Below are positions 22,478 to 32,012 of a stretch of DNA of 64,000 bases, piece after piece (the stretch's first letter is position 1; every line of letters starts with the position of its first letter). The position numbers and the translations under genes are program-made. Origin of the DNA: Acanthosepion esculentum (lineage: Eukaryota; Mollusca; Cephalopoda; Sepiida; Sepiidae); NCBI GenBank assembly GCA_964036315.1, contig OZ038485.1, forward strand, positions 94,747,951 through 94,811,950. Direction: 5' to 3'. The notes below the pieces were generated by a model. The model ran no database searches. It saw only the letters and a list, made by a program, of their open reading frames with translations, and had not been told where the DNA came from.

Positions 22478-23060
22478 TCACCAAAGTTAAGCAACATTGA
22501 GCCTGTGATTACTTAGATGGTGCTTTAAGCTTGGATATGATGGTGGTATAATGGATAACATCTCAGAATTAGAGATCAGAGAGCCAAGTACTAATTCCAG
22601 TCAGGTTCATTATATTCACTTATATGCAAATAAGCTTGGGAAATGTATTAATACACCTCTTCTCCCTTCACTTATTGGTTAATTAGTAGGACTTGTATCA
22701 TTAACTCATTATCTCAAAAAAGGACACATGGCCCAGTAGATAAAAGCATTGGTTGACCCAAAGAGTTGTGATTTCAATACCAGTGATGAACAAAAACTTG
22801 GAGAGTTGAGTTAAAGGGAGATAACTGAGACATCCAGAAGAGGCATGGAACTAGAGGCTGGAGCGTATAACAGCCAAAACATTGTGAATATGACAATAGA
22901 GATGAGGATAACAATCTAAATAATTACAATACCTCATCTCAGAAATATAGACAGATACGCAAAAAAAAGAAATAAAATAAATATATCTTACACTCTAAAA
23001 ATATTTTCTGGCTTTAAATAACCTGCAAAAGGTTGAAAAGCATTAAAAAAAACAAATCAG
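22478..23060 (+). mobile_element. 5S/tRNA chimeric SINE (family A), copy 3, split by another SINE
   Basis: It starts in a 5S-like piece (CCATCACCAAAGTTAAGC, then TGCTTTAAGCTTGG). The tRNA-like part has GGTGGTATAATGGATAAC and a B-box-like AAGTACTAATTCCAG. After the point matching the A-rich tract (near 22720) a family C SINE is inserted. The 3' remainder resumes at about 22936 and ends with TTTAAATAACCTGCAAAAGG. Order and content match copies 1 and 2 once the insert is removed. Confidence 0.75.
22721..22930 (+). mobile_element. tRNA-derived SINE (family C), copy 1
   Basis: A-box-like TGGCCCAGTAGATAAAAGC and B-box-like GTGATTTCAATACC form the head, and the body ends near CAAAACATTGTGAATATGAC. 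It sits in the A-rich tract of a family A SINE, so it is the younger of the two. The second copy is at 50838-51130. Confidence 0.72.
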
Positions 23061-23561
23061 TTAATAAAAAAAAAGCCATGACTAAAATGAAAATTTCTTT
23101 ACATAATTTTAAATTGATACAATGAAAGATTGAAAAATAACAGCACATATGCTTACCAGATTTTTTTAGTTTTTAGTTTGCATCAATATTTTACATCTGT
23201 CAATTTTTAAAAAAAAATAAAGCAAAAAAATTATCTGTAATGAGTCAAAACTTAAAAAGAAAAATATATTGTTGGGCAGGGGTTGAGGTACAATAATGTC
23301 AGATTAGTGCAGGATAAATGTAGCCAATTTGGCGCCAGCACCATCAAGTTCAAAACTAGTGAAAATCAAATATAGTGCACATCTTGTTGGAAAACTATCG
23401 CAGCGCAATCTTTTTTTTATCAAATTCCTGTTCAGTCTGAGTGAGAATTAAAGTTAAATAAATAAAACAGAAGGTGGGACATGCTAAGAAATGTTTTCAA
23501 AGTCTGCTTATGCATAGAATTTATATGCAGAACAATTAATGACTAATAAAACATGTTTTAT
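23061..23561. other. AT-rich spacer
   Basis: Nothing recognised apart from A/T runs. Confidence 0.45.
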
Positions 23562-24515
23562 CGTCAATATTTTATCTCGAAATCATCTGCACTATAATTC
23601 AAGTTTATTATCTCTGACTTGGACGAGTTAATCTCAAGTCCAAGCAGCGATAAAGCAGGAATAACTCGTCGGAAGTCAGCAGCTACGGTCTCGACAGGTC
23701 CTCCCAGCGTTGCATTGTCAAGATACCATATATTGAAAGAAGAAGCAATGGAACGAGCTACCCCGTCAATAGCCATCGCAAAAAGTAGCAGGCCAAGTGG
23801 ATCACCTTGCTGGATTCCAGTAGCAGAAGAGATAATATTATTGGAGGCGATCAACAAACATGGATGACTATACGAAAGATGAGTCAGTTTAAATATGGAA
23901 GGAGTCCGTTGAAGGCAAACTTCCAGGTCATGATCCCTTCTGATGCTATTGAAAGCGTTTTTCATATCCAGGTGATGTATTCTTGAAAAATGATCTTGTG
24001 GCATGAACCGCGGCTTCACATCCGCCCTGTATGCTTACCCTGAGCTGGAAAGGTCACAATTCATGCCCTATCTCCTTCATAACAACTCTACAAGCAATTT
24101 TTGCCGCGAGATGACGAAAAATGTTACCAACAGCGATAGGGCGGATACCACCATATTTTTTTTTTAAAGCCGTTAAGTTGGCTGAGAATATTAAGTCGTG
24201 AGCATGTTGGGGTATCTCAGCTCAGAGAAGGGTATTAATAAGAGCTGTTATGAATGTTTTCAAATGTTCACCAGCTTCTGCAGTGTGGGCAGAAATTAAG
24301 TCCTTGATGTGACCAGGTCGAAGGCCGTCCACACCTCCACTGCTGCTTCCCGAGAAAGACTTCAGAACGGCAACCATCGCTTCCTTTGAGATTTCAATAT
24401 TTGAAACATTGTTTTCCATCTGAACAAATCTGACATCTGATGGTGGCGCAGGGTGTTTCCGACGGAGCGCTGTGAGAACTTCTGGTGTAGCAGCTAGTAT
24501 AGTATCGGACGAGGT
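23562..24515 (-). pseudogene. LINE reverse transcriptase fragment, second family
   Basis: Reading the minus strand from 24515: an LRRKHPAPPS segment, then a pre-RT motif SSGGVDGLRPGHIKDL. After a frameshift comes KKYGGIRPIAVGNIF, then GGCEAAVHA. The last block is the RT core, with HLDMKNAFNSIRRDHDL, GIQQGDPLGLLLFAMA and WYLDNATLGG. This is a non-LTR reverse transcriptase clearly different from the CR1/Jockey-type copies; its clade is not settled. The active site reads YLDN where YLDD is expected, so a catalytic Asp is lost. The element stops abruptly at 23562, with no recognisable 3' end. Confidence 0.85.
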
Positions 24516-25269
24516 AAAAAAGAAATCTCATATACATAAAAAATAAACTATGTTCCCTAAATTTCTTTTATTTTTTTAATATCAAGAGATCTAAAATATT
24601 AAGGTTCATTTCATCCTATCCTAAACTAAAAATAATTTTTGTTTCAGATTTCATTGTTGCTTTTTATCACCAAGACTGACAATGGCCAGAATGGTCAAAT
24701 GGCATACCAGGCAACTAACGTGGAGATACACTGCTGTCACCCCTTGACCTGATTGCAAAACATCAGCTCACAGTGAAGATGCAAAAACTGATATAGGAGG
24801 ATTTTGCTGATAGATGAGTGAAAGTAATGAGTTTGTTATGTAAAAGGTACTAATCTATTTATGTAAAAGGTACTGGCTATTTTTTAGCATTTGTGTATTG
24901 TTGTTTTGGGTCCTTGTACCAGAGATCTCTCCCTCAGGATCAGAACTTCATGGTAAAATGAAACCAGTTGTATGATCTATCTCTCGACCAGCACTGTTTT
25001 TAAACTAGAGTGTCAGATGATGGCCAGATGGAAAGAATAATGTTCATGTGTATGATTGCAGGAGAGAGTAGTTCATTTTTTTTATTTTTTTTTTTTATTA
25101 GATTTTGCAGAACCAGCCCTCTCCACAGCCCCCTTTTATTCCTTGTGACAAATTGCTATAATTTTTATAGCAATAAATATTAAAATCTAGGCAAACCTAA
25201 AGACCTAGGATAAAAATATTAAAATGAGAAAAATAGATGAAGCACTCAGCTGAAGAAAAAACAAATTAA
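24516..25269. other. Unclassified AT-rich sequence
   Basis: A slightly GC-richer patch at 24660-25010 could not be assigned. Confidence 0.4.
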
Positions 25270-25640
25270 AATACGTGTGACAGAAGTAATGCCTTTAAGC
25301 TGAGGTGGATAGGACAACATGGAGCAATTGAATGGCTATTATGATCACCAGACCTAACACCAAACTTTTTTCTAGGTGCAGAGGGTTACCGAAAAAACTT
25401 ATACTCTCAAACCAAAATCAATTTCTGAATTAAAACAAACAATTTCTGATGAATTTTCTAAAATTAATGTAAAAATGTGTCAAATGGTTTGTAGAAGTGT
25501 GGAGCATTTTGAATATGTTAAATAGTTTAATAGTCATGTTAAATAGTTCTAACAAATCATTGTTTTGATACTTATAAATTTCCTTAATCTAACGTAATTT
25601 ATTTTTGTTTAATAAAAGTTAAATAAAAAAAAGTTATTTT
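25270..25640 (+). pseudogene. Tc1/mariner-type transposase, C-terminal fragment
   Basis: The plus strand encodes RWIGQHGAIEWLL, a stop, then SPDLTPNFFLG, the usual stretch around a catalytic Asp in this superfamily. In another frame it continues LKQTISDEFSKINVKM to a stop near 25530. Earlier catalytic motifs are missing. A stop and a frameshift make it dead. Confidence 0.65.
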
Positions 25641-26194
25641 TGCTGCCCCTTGTACTTCACATGAGAACTCAAATAAGTTTTCATATGGTCTTTTTTGTTG
25701 GACTGAAATTTATTTTATTTTTCCTCCCTTTCATATTCAGTCAAGTTCAAAGTACAACACTAAGACAAGGAAATCTTTCTATATACTTAAATGTGGGGTG
25801 TTAAGAAGATGCAGAATAATATCTTGACAAATGTAGAGATAATGAGGCAAGTAGAAGAGCTTCTTCAGACAACATGTTTCCCTACTTTATGGTAAGCCTC
25901 TTTAGGTCAGAGTGAGAGATAAAGTCATATATAAAGGAAGAGTGTTAGAATTTTGTGAAAAAAGGTAATAAATATCTTTATCAAATGCTATGGCTAGAAA
26001 GTCCCACAACTCTGTATTGGAGCTGTTAATGTCTGCTGGATTTGAAATTAGCCCACTCCAAAGAGATTGCTATTCTTTTTCTCAATGTAGTATACAAAAA
26101 AAAAAAAAAAAAGGTCTACCGGAGACAAGTCCCATAACCTATTAGGGTTGCTGGGGCACATATGTATTGAAACTACCGTAACAGTAGTGTGTTC
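25641..26194. other. AT-rich spacer
   Basis: Nothing recognised. Confidence 0.4.
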
Positions 26195-26425
26195 TGGGCA
26201 AAATAGCCTGACGGAGCCCAACCCACCTCCAGGATGGTTTGAATTTTTCCTTCTAGATTAGTTGGCAACCAAGACTAAAGGACAATCTGTCCTGCTATTT
26301 ACCTATAGCTGGGGAGGAGAAGAGATGGATTCATACCTTTCCAAAGGTATTAACACGTAAGTGAATGTAATGTACACGACTGGAATTCAAATTTGGCTTT
26401 TCAATTCTTCAATAGCTTGAATACA
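26195..26425 (-). mobile_element. tRNA-derived SINE (family B), copy 2
   Basis: The minus strand carries the remains of a B-box (AATTTGAATTCCAG region) and the body blocks CTTTAGTCTTGGTTGCCAAC and AGAAGGAAAAATTC. An A30 run follows at about 26442-26472. Confidence 0.6.
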
Positions 26426-26472
26426 GGATAAATTTTTTTTTCATTAAAAAAAAAAAAAAAAAAAAAAAAAAA

Positions 26473-27169
26473 TATGTAAAGATATTTATTACCTCTTCCA
26501 ACGCATTTTCCTTATGCACAGGTTTGTTTCTAATTCTGGCCAAAAGATACACTATACGTTGTCTGAACACACTTTTCCATTTTGTCTCATTATCATTACA
26601 TAGTTATATCAATAATAGACAAGTTTAACAGAATTTTACACTATCTTAAAAGATCAACAAACTTCTATGCTTCCTTATTCATCTAACTCTAGAAATCAAT
26701 ATTATCAACATGCCAACAACAAATTGTGAGGGAAGCAAGGAAGTATTGATTCCTATTCCAGCTTAATTTATAAAGAATTACATTTAAAACCAATCTGCTT
26801 TTATAAATGCACTCAATGGACACAATGCTATGGGCAGATCATTATTTATTCAAAAAACAACCAAATTGTAAAAATGTCTTACCAATCTCAAAAATTGTCC
26901 TTTCAGAATGTAAAAATTAAAAGAGGATTTTACTGACAATGTCACATTAAATGGCTGAACAAAGAAAAAAGATTAAAATCCTAAATATTGTTGCAAACAA
27001 AAAAGAAAAAAAATGGATGATTATTTGTTAGAAACAGATGACAGTAAAATAAAAATAAAAATAAATATTTGGTAAGCTTACATGTAATTTTTTTAATCTT
27101 TCTTGCATTAATATAAAATATTCAAAGAAATTTCAATTTAATTTAGTTGTTGCCTTTTTCTTTTATTAA
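26473..27169. other. AT-rich spacer
   Basis: Nothing recognised. Confidence 0.45.
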
Positions 27170-27605
27170 CTGATTTGTCTTTTTTACGGCTTAACCTTTT
27201 GCAGGTTATTTAAAGCCAGGAAATATTTTTAGAAAATAATGATTTACTGATACAAGTCCTACTTATTAACCCATAACTGGAGGGAGAAGAGGTGGATTCT
27301 TATCTTTCTCAAAGGAATTTCAGCATAAGTGAATATAAAGAACCCAACTGGAATTGGAACTCAGCTCTCCAATTTCCAAGTTGTTATCTATTACACACCT
27401 GCACATCCAAGCTTACAGCACCTAAATATTCCTAAGCAATGACCCATGTAGGTAATGATCATGCTCAACATTGCTTAACTTCTGTAATCTTGCAAGAATC
27501 AGTGTTTCAATGGGAGATGGCCAAGAGGTGAAGAGTCAATGTATGTTATATCACATGTATGCTAAATTTCCCTATTATGCATAAAATGTTTACTAATTTT
27601 CTAGA
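27170..27605 (-). mobile_element. 5S/tRNA chimeric SINE (family A), copy 2
   Basis: Same structure as copy 1 without its long A run. The minus strand has 5S-like CAGAAGTTAAGCAATGTTGA and GCTGTAAGCTTGGATGTGC, then tRNA-like TGTAATAGATAACAACTTGG and a body ending in CCTGCAAAAGGTTAAGCC. Homology with copy 1 again runs past the 5S head to about 27605. Confidence 0.78.
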
Positions 27606-27626
27606 CCAATAGATGCAAGTATATAC

Positions 27627-27722
27627 AAGTGGTCAGACTTCTAGGTACTGACCAGGCTCAATGTTGCTTAACTTTGGTGGTCACATAAGAACCAATGTTT
27701 GAACATGATATGGCTGTAAGCC
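27627..27722 (-). mobile_element. 5S-rRNA-derived fragment
   Basis: On the minus strand GAGGCTTACAGCCATATC, then CCACCAAAGTTAAGCAACAT, then GGTCAGTACCTAGAAG. This is clear 5S rRNA similarity of about 95 nt with substitutions and no 3' end. It is most likely the head of another family A-like SINE, not a working 5S gene. Confidence 0.75.
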
Positions 27723-28125
27723 TCAAATCCAAGAAAAATGCTTTCTTTTAGCAGGCAATCTGGTACTTATTCATAACAAATATAATAATCAGGACCAGTT
27801 ATTTTTTTTCTCTCTCTCTCCAGATTCTGCCAATTGATGTTATGGATCTTACAAAATATATAAAAAGATATCACCTACGTTAGAAAAGTTTTACTTCTAA
27901 GGTTTGTTTTTTGTTTTTTTTAATTCATCACTTATGACATCTTGCCTTCCCTCTACCAACAACTAATTATCTAGAGTGATAAGTTTAAATTAATTAGTAA
28001 ATGTTTAATTTATAGATTGTCACTCTGGTTATCTACTGAGAACATTTTCTGGCAAAAAATTAAAAACACATTAAATTTTAGTAATTTTTATGCATTTTCA
28101 TAAGTAGCATTCATTTGTTTTATAT
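27723..28125. other. AT-rich spacer
   Basis: Nothing recognised before the minisatellite. Confidence 0.45.
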
Positions 28126-28874
28126 TGAGAGAAGAGAGGCCAAGAGAGAGAAGAGAGGCCAAGAGAGAGAAGAGAGGCCAAGAGAGAGAAGAGAGGCCAA
28201 GAGAGAGAAGAGAGGCCAAGAGAGAGAAGAGAGGCCAAGAGAGAGAAGAGAGGCCAAGAGAGAGAAGAGAGGCCAAGAGAGAGAAGAGAGGCCAAGAGAG
28301 AGAAGAGAGGCCAAGAGAGAGAAGAGAGGCCAAGAGAGAGAAGAGAGGCCAAGAGAGAGAAGAGAGGCCAAGAGAGAGAAGAGAGGCCAAGAGAGAGAAG
28401 AGAGGCCAAGAGAGAGAAGAGAGGCCAAGAGAGAGAAGAGAGGCCAAGAGAGAGAAGAGAGGCCAAGAGAGAGAAGAGAGGCCAAGAGAGAGAAGAGAGG
28501 CCAAGAGAGAGAAGAGAGGCCAAGAGAGAGAAGAGAGGCCAAGAGAGAGAAGAGAGGCCAAGAGAGAGAAGAGAGGCCAAGAGAGAGAAGAGAGGCCAAG
28601 AGAGAGAAGAGAGGCCAAGAGAGAGAAGAGAGGCCAAGAGAGAGAAGAGAGGCCAAGAGAGAGAAGAGAGGCCAAGAGAGAGAAGAGAGGCCAAGAGAGA
28701 GAAGAGAGGCCAAGAGAGAGAAGAGAGGCCAAGAGAGAGAAGAGAGGCCAAGAGAGAGAAGAGAGGCCAAGAGAGAGAAGAGAGGCCAAGAGAGAGAAGA
28801 GAGGCCAAGAGAGAGAAGAGAGGCCAAGAGAGAGAAGAGAGGCCAAGAGAGAGAAGAGAGGCCAAGAGAGAGAA
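28126..28874. repeat. 19-bp minisatellite, 39 identical copies
   Basis: The unit GAAGAGAGGCCAAGAGAGA repeats 39 times (GGCC from 28138 to 28860 at exact 19-bp steps) with no visible variation. The plus strand has no T and the minus strand no A within the array, so no stop codon can occur in any frame. Long open frames of 235 to 332 codons appear on both strands for that reason alone. The array is strongly purine/pyrimidine biased. Perfect homogeneity suggests recent expansion. Confidence 0.97.
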
Positions 28875-29279
28875 AACATTTGTTCAGTTTTGGATTTTTT
28901 TACTGCAATTGCAAGACAGTTTTCCCTATCCTTAGAGTTTGGTGGCAAAAACAGCAAAGACACTGTCAGATTTTATCATGTCCATCAATGTTCTCATAAT
29001 AAAATTAATATTAACCAAATCATTGCTGGTAAAATATTCAGAATATATTTATATGAGAAATACATTATATTAATTTTAGCTTATAATATTTATCCTTGTA
29101 AAAAAAACAAAAAACATTCATAACTTTTTTTTGTGGGTATCATATTTCATTAGATAATGTGCAACATAAATTATTTATAAATTCAAGAGATACAGGCTAT
29201 AAAAACATTTGATTAACACAATAGTCCACACATCTGAATAAATTATCTTATCACTTACATGATAATATGAGCTTGTTGA
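28875..29279. other. AT-rich spacer
   Basis: Nothing recognised. Confidence 0.45.
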
Positions 29280-29296
29280 TATTCTATAACCTTCAG

Positions 29297-29414
29297 GCTT
29301 ACAGTCAAATCACAATGAACACAGCGGTTCTAGTTTGATCACCAAAGTTAAGCATCATAGAGCCAGGTCAGTACTTAGATGGGAGACCGCTTGGGAACAC
29401 CTGGTACTGTAAGC
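29297..29414 (+). ncRNA. 5S-rRNA-like head of SINE
   Basis: Full-length 5S similarity of about 118 nt, better preserved than in the family A SINEs. The internal control region (AGTTAAGC..., GGGAGACCGC, GGAACACC) is recognisable. Substitutions at usually fixed positions and the SINE context argue against a ribosomal role. Confidence 0.75.
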
Positions 29415-29446
29415 AGACCCCTACTACTGGGGTAAATTACTTTATT

Positions 29447-29535
29447 GGGCACCTCCAGGTGGTGTAATGGTTAGCAAGCTAATCTCGTTAGAACAATTAC
29501 AACCAAGTAGTGAGTTCAATCCTTACTGGGTGCCC
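29447..29535 (+). ncRNA. tRNA-like unit of SINE
   Basis: GGGCACC and GGTGCCC form a perfect 7-bp acceptor stem. The A-box-like GGTGGTGTAATGGTTAGC and the T arm GTGAG-TTCAATC-CTTAC are present. Its 89 nt, irregular spacing and lack of a clean anticodon arm fit a SINE module, not a working tRNA gene. Confidence 0.7.
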
Positions 29536-29639
29536 CATATTTTTGGCCTTGTGCAACATCTAAGCTATGCTTGGAAAATCACTATTCTATAACCTTCAGA
29601 CTTTCAACCATTAACTTTACAGTTTTGACAAACTTTACT

Positions 29640-30120
29640 TGCAGAAGTTTTTATTGTTTCCCAATTTACTTGAATATAGTTTTCATTCTCGTATAAATCT
29701 TTCTTTTTAGTGATAGAACACAAGGTTTCTAGTGGATGAATATCTGGAGAAAAATAATTTAGTATCTTTGAAATACCAGTTAGAAAACATCTTGTTGAAG
29801 AAGTTCAAATAATTCTCTACAGTTATATTTAATACCATTAACTTTGAGGGAATCTATAATTTTATTGCATACAATACATTGTTCCATCTCCCTTTTGTCT
29901 CCTACACTGTTTTACTATTTCCATGAATGATTCAACTTCTAGCCCATCATATCAGTTCCATCCAATGTAGCTCTACATTCATCATTAAAAATTACTGTTA
30001 AGAAATCTGTTTACATACATTTCTCTGCCCAAACATCATAAATGGGACTGTGTAATTAAATGTAGTGTTTTGATGGATTTCATTTCATTAGCTAATGTTA
30101 TCTATAATCTATATTTATCA
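29640..30120 (-). pseudogene. Tc1-type transposase relic
   Basis: On the minus strand: NDECRATLDGTD (the region that normally leads into W-RG), then KIIDSLKVNGIKYN, then PDIHPLETLCSITKKK, a decayed form of the PDLNPIENLW-IIK motif of Tc1 transposases. Many stops and frameshifts. Terminal inverted repeats not found. Confidence 0.65.
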
Positions 30121-30261
30121 ATCTCCTTTTTGATTGATCTCTTGTTTCTTTTTAGTTTTACAATTTCCAGCATTTTGTTCATATCACAAAATAATTTTAC
30201 AATATTTTGTATCTCTTGAGGTTATATTTTTTTTTAACCCATGACACACACACACTTGCAT

Positions 30262-30452
30262 ACATCATAATTAACTCATCAAGTCTTGAAGAATCCTCAA
30301 CAGAATGCAGAAAGCACTAGATGGCCATTTTGTCCTATTTTTGGGACTCATCAGCAGTGCGCATCCACTAGCGAGAATCAAACCTGGACCATTATGATAT
30401 GACGCAAGCGTCATACCCACTGGACCAACAGGTCTCGGTGACGGTGAGGTAA
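30262..30452 (-). mobile_element. tRNA-derived SINE with hammerhead-like tail (family D), left arm
   Basis: On the minus strand the head reads CGAGACCTGTTGGTCCAGTG, then GGGTATGACGCTTGCGTCAT, with the B-box-like CAGGTTTGATTCTCG. A hammerhead-like motif comes next (30314-30360) and the tail ends in CTGCATTCTGTTGAGGATTC. The copy at 30490-30676 faces it across a 37-nt spacer, making a hairpin with arms of about 190 bp. Confidence 0.8.
30314..30360 (-). ncRNA. Hammerhead-ribozyme-like motif in SINE, left copy
   Basis: Minus strand: stem I GCACTG with TAGTGC (6 bp, one G-U), core CTGATGA, stem II GTCC/GGAC with 8-nt loop CAAAAATA, box AAAA instead of GAAA, then TGGCCATC. There, A15.1-U16.1 and U-A close a GGCC loop and ATC is the cleavage triplet before stem I. 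This is the type I layout with a minimal stem III known from short metazoan hammerheads. The G12 to A change should abolish cleavage in this copy. Confidence 0.6.
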
Positions 30453-30489
30453 CAAAGAGAAGAGCTGGCGCTCTATAGAGTCTGGTTTT

Positions 30490-30676
30490 TTACCTCTCTG
30501 TCACTGAGACCCATTAGTCCAGTGGGTATGACGTTTGTGTCATATCATAACAGTCCGGATTTGATTCTTGCTAGTGGAAGTACACTGCTGATGAGTCCCC
30601 AAAATAGGAGAAAACAGCCATCCAGTGCTTTCTGCATTCTGTTGAGGATTCTTCTAGACTTGATGAATTATGATTA
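30490..30676 (+). mobile_element. tRNA-derived SINE with hammerhead-like tail (family D), right arm
   Basis: Plus-strand copy: GAGACCCATTAGTCCAGTGG, TATGACGTTTGTGTCATATC, B-box-like CGGATTTGATTCTTG, hammerhead-like motif at 30582-30628, tail CTGCATTCTGTTGAGGATTC. It is the same family as the left arm, inserted in the opposite direction or produced by an inverted duplication. Confidence 0.8.
30582..30628 (+). ncRNA. Hammerhead-ribozyme-like motif in SINE, right copy
   Basis: Stem I CACTG/CAGTG (30583-30587 with 30623-30627), core CTGATGA at 30588-30594, stem II GTCC with GGAG (one mismatch), box AAAA at 30611-30614, cleavage triplet ATC at 30620-30622. The GAAA box has the same change as in the left copy. 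Confidence 0.55.
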
Positions 30677-30694
30677 TTCAAATCCCTCTTAATT

Positions 30695-30738
<44 letters not shown>
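30695..30738. repeat. (TA)n(TG)n microsatellite
   Basis: About 8 TA then 14 TG units, following the SINE pair. Confidence 0.96.
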
Positions 30739-30741
<3 letters not shown>

Positions 30742-31700
30742 TTAGAAATTATCAGTACCTATATTATTTACATATTTATTCAATATTATAAATTGAGTTG
30801 TATAAAATCTGAGACCACCAAATAAGTTAATATAGTAAATGTTTTAGTAAAAACATGATTTGAAATTCACATTGTAAATTTATCATATAAATATATCCTG
30901 AACATATTACCAAAAATTATAGACTAATGTTTTTGATGGAATCATTGATTTGCATAATATAATCTGACAATGCCCACATTAGGGATTAAAATGAGTACTG
31001 TATAAAATATAAAACAGATTTAATTATGAATATTGTGTTTAATTTCTATAAACTTTTGCTACAGTGAAATTTTAGTTCACTATTCTATGTTTGAAATTAT
31101 TAAGGGGAAAAAACACAGTAAGAAAAATTTAATTTTAAGAACACATCAATGTTGATAAGGTTTATTCATTTCCCCTCTGTTAAAATATTAAAGTAGCTTT
31201 ATCCAAATATAGAATCTATTTTAAACTAATATAAATAAATAAATATATTAATTTTAACAGAATATTACAGAAATGTATAGTATTTCAACAACACTGATTA
31301 TTCAAAATTGTTTTTTTGTAGTAAAACAGACAAGTTTGGATGAAATTCAAGAAAGTCTATTTCTTTCACAGTTAATGCTAAATGACAATAAACTAAGAAT
31401 TTATCAAATGAGAATCAAAAGTTAAATAAATATGCCTGATGAGAAATAAACCTTGACAGGTGATTTGACACAATTCCTACAAAAAAAAAGCAAAGTGCCT
31501 GCAAACCAAGAAAGTAAAGCTATCTTTGAAGACAGACAAATAGTGGTTCCTTGATTTCTTTGACAGCTGGTTTCTTTTGTTCCCATTCTCCAACAATATA
31601 AATGTGTATGCAATAATCAGAGTGAAAGGAACAAAGCTCTAAACCACTTTCAATGGTAAACATTAACAATGATAAACGCTTGGGTGACTACAATTCTACA
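30739..31700. other. AT-rich spacer
   Basis: Nothing recognised. Confidence 0.45.
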
Positions 31701-31702
31701 AA

Positions 31703-31704
31703 CA

Positions 31705-31739
<35 letters not shown>
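31703..31739. repeat. (GT)n(TA)n microsatellite
   Basis: A short GT run followed by about 13 TA units, abutting the left arm of the large hairpin. Confidence 0.95.
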
Positions 31740-31740
31740 A

Positions 31741-31950
31741 AAACATGTGTTGAATGTCAAAGACAACATAGTCCTGCATATTTTCTTTTGAATTTTCTCA
31801 TATTTTCTAATGAGACTTTTTATTTGAAAATTATATCGAAATAAATATTGTCCGTAAGATAACCGAGATAAGTCTCATTAGAAAATATGAGAAAATTCAA
31901 AAGGAAATATGCAGGACTATGTTGTCTTTGACATTCAACACAACATGTTT
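31741..31950. repeat. Long inverted repeat (77/80-bp arms)
   Basis: 31741-31817 and 31871-31950 are complementary over their whole length, apart from a 3-nt insertion near the outer end and about one substitution. The arm contains GACAACATAGTCCTGCATAT. The spacer is 53 nt. The arms show no transposase, tRNA-like or LINE similarity. A transcript would form a nearly perfect hairpin of about 77 bp. Confidence 0.9.
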
Positions 31951-31972
31951 AAAAGAAAAGTTGCTGCCAAAT

Positions 31973-32012
31973 CACACACACACACACACACACACATACA
32001 TACATACATACA
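31973..32012. repeat. (CA)n(TACA)n microsatellite
   Basis: CA run followed by four to five TACA units. Confidence 0.94.

Larger units (their letters stand above)
29297..29582 (+). mobile_element. Complete 5S-rRNA/tRNA chimeric SINE with target duplications
   Basis: A 286-bp element flanked by perfect 17-bp direct repeats TATTCTATAACCTTCAG at 29280-29296 and 29583-29599. It opens with a 5S-like head (29297-29414: TTGATCACCAAAGTTAAGC, CAGTACTTAGATGGGAGACC, GGTACTGTAAGC). A 32-nt linker follows, then a tRNA-like unit (29447-29535) and a short tail ending GGAAAATCAC. Both halves bring internal RNA polymerase III promoter elements. The exact duplications show insertion by LINE-type target-primed reverse transcription. 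Confidence 0.88.

Noticed and set aside
28115..29123. Long open frames (235-332 codons) on both strands across the minisatellite, giving R/E/K-rich or L/S-rich repeat proteins
   Set aside because: The array has no T on one strand and no A on the other, so stops cannot occur. Openness is compositional and the unit is not a multiple of 3.
29297..29414. Working 5S rRNA gene
   Set aside because: It lies inside a SINE with exact target duplications and has substitutions at usually invariant positions. Other 5S-like pieces in the window are even more diverged.
29447..29535. Working tRNA gene
   Set aside because: No clean anticodon arm, irregular spacing before the acceptor strand, and SINE context.
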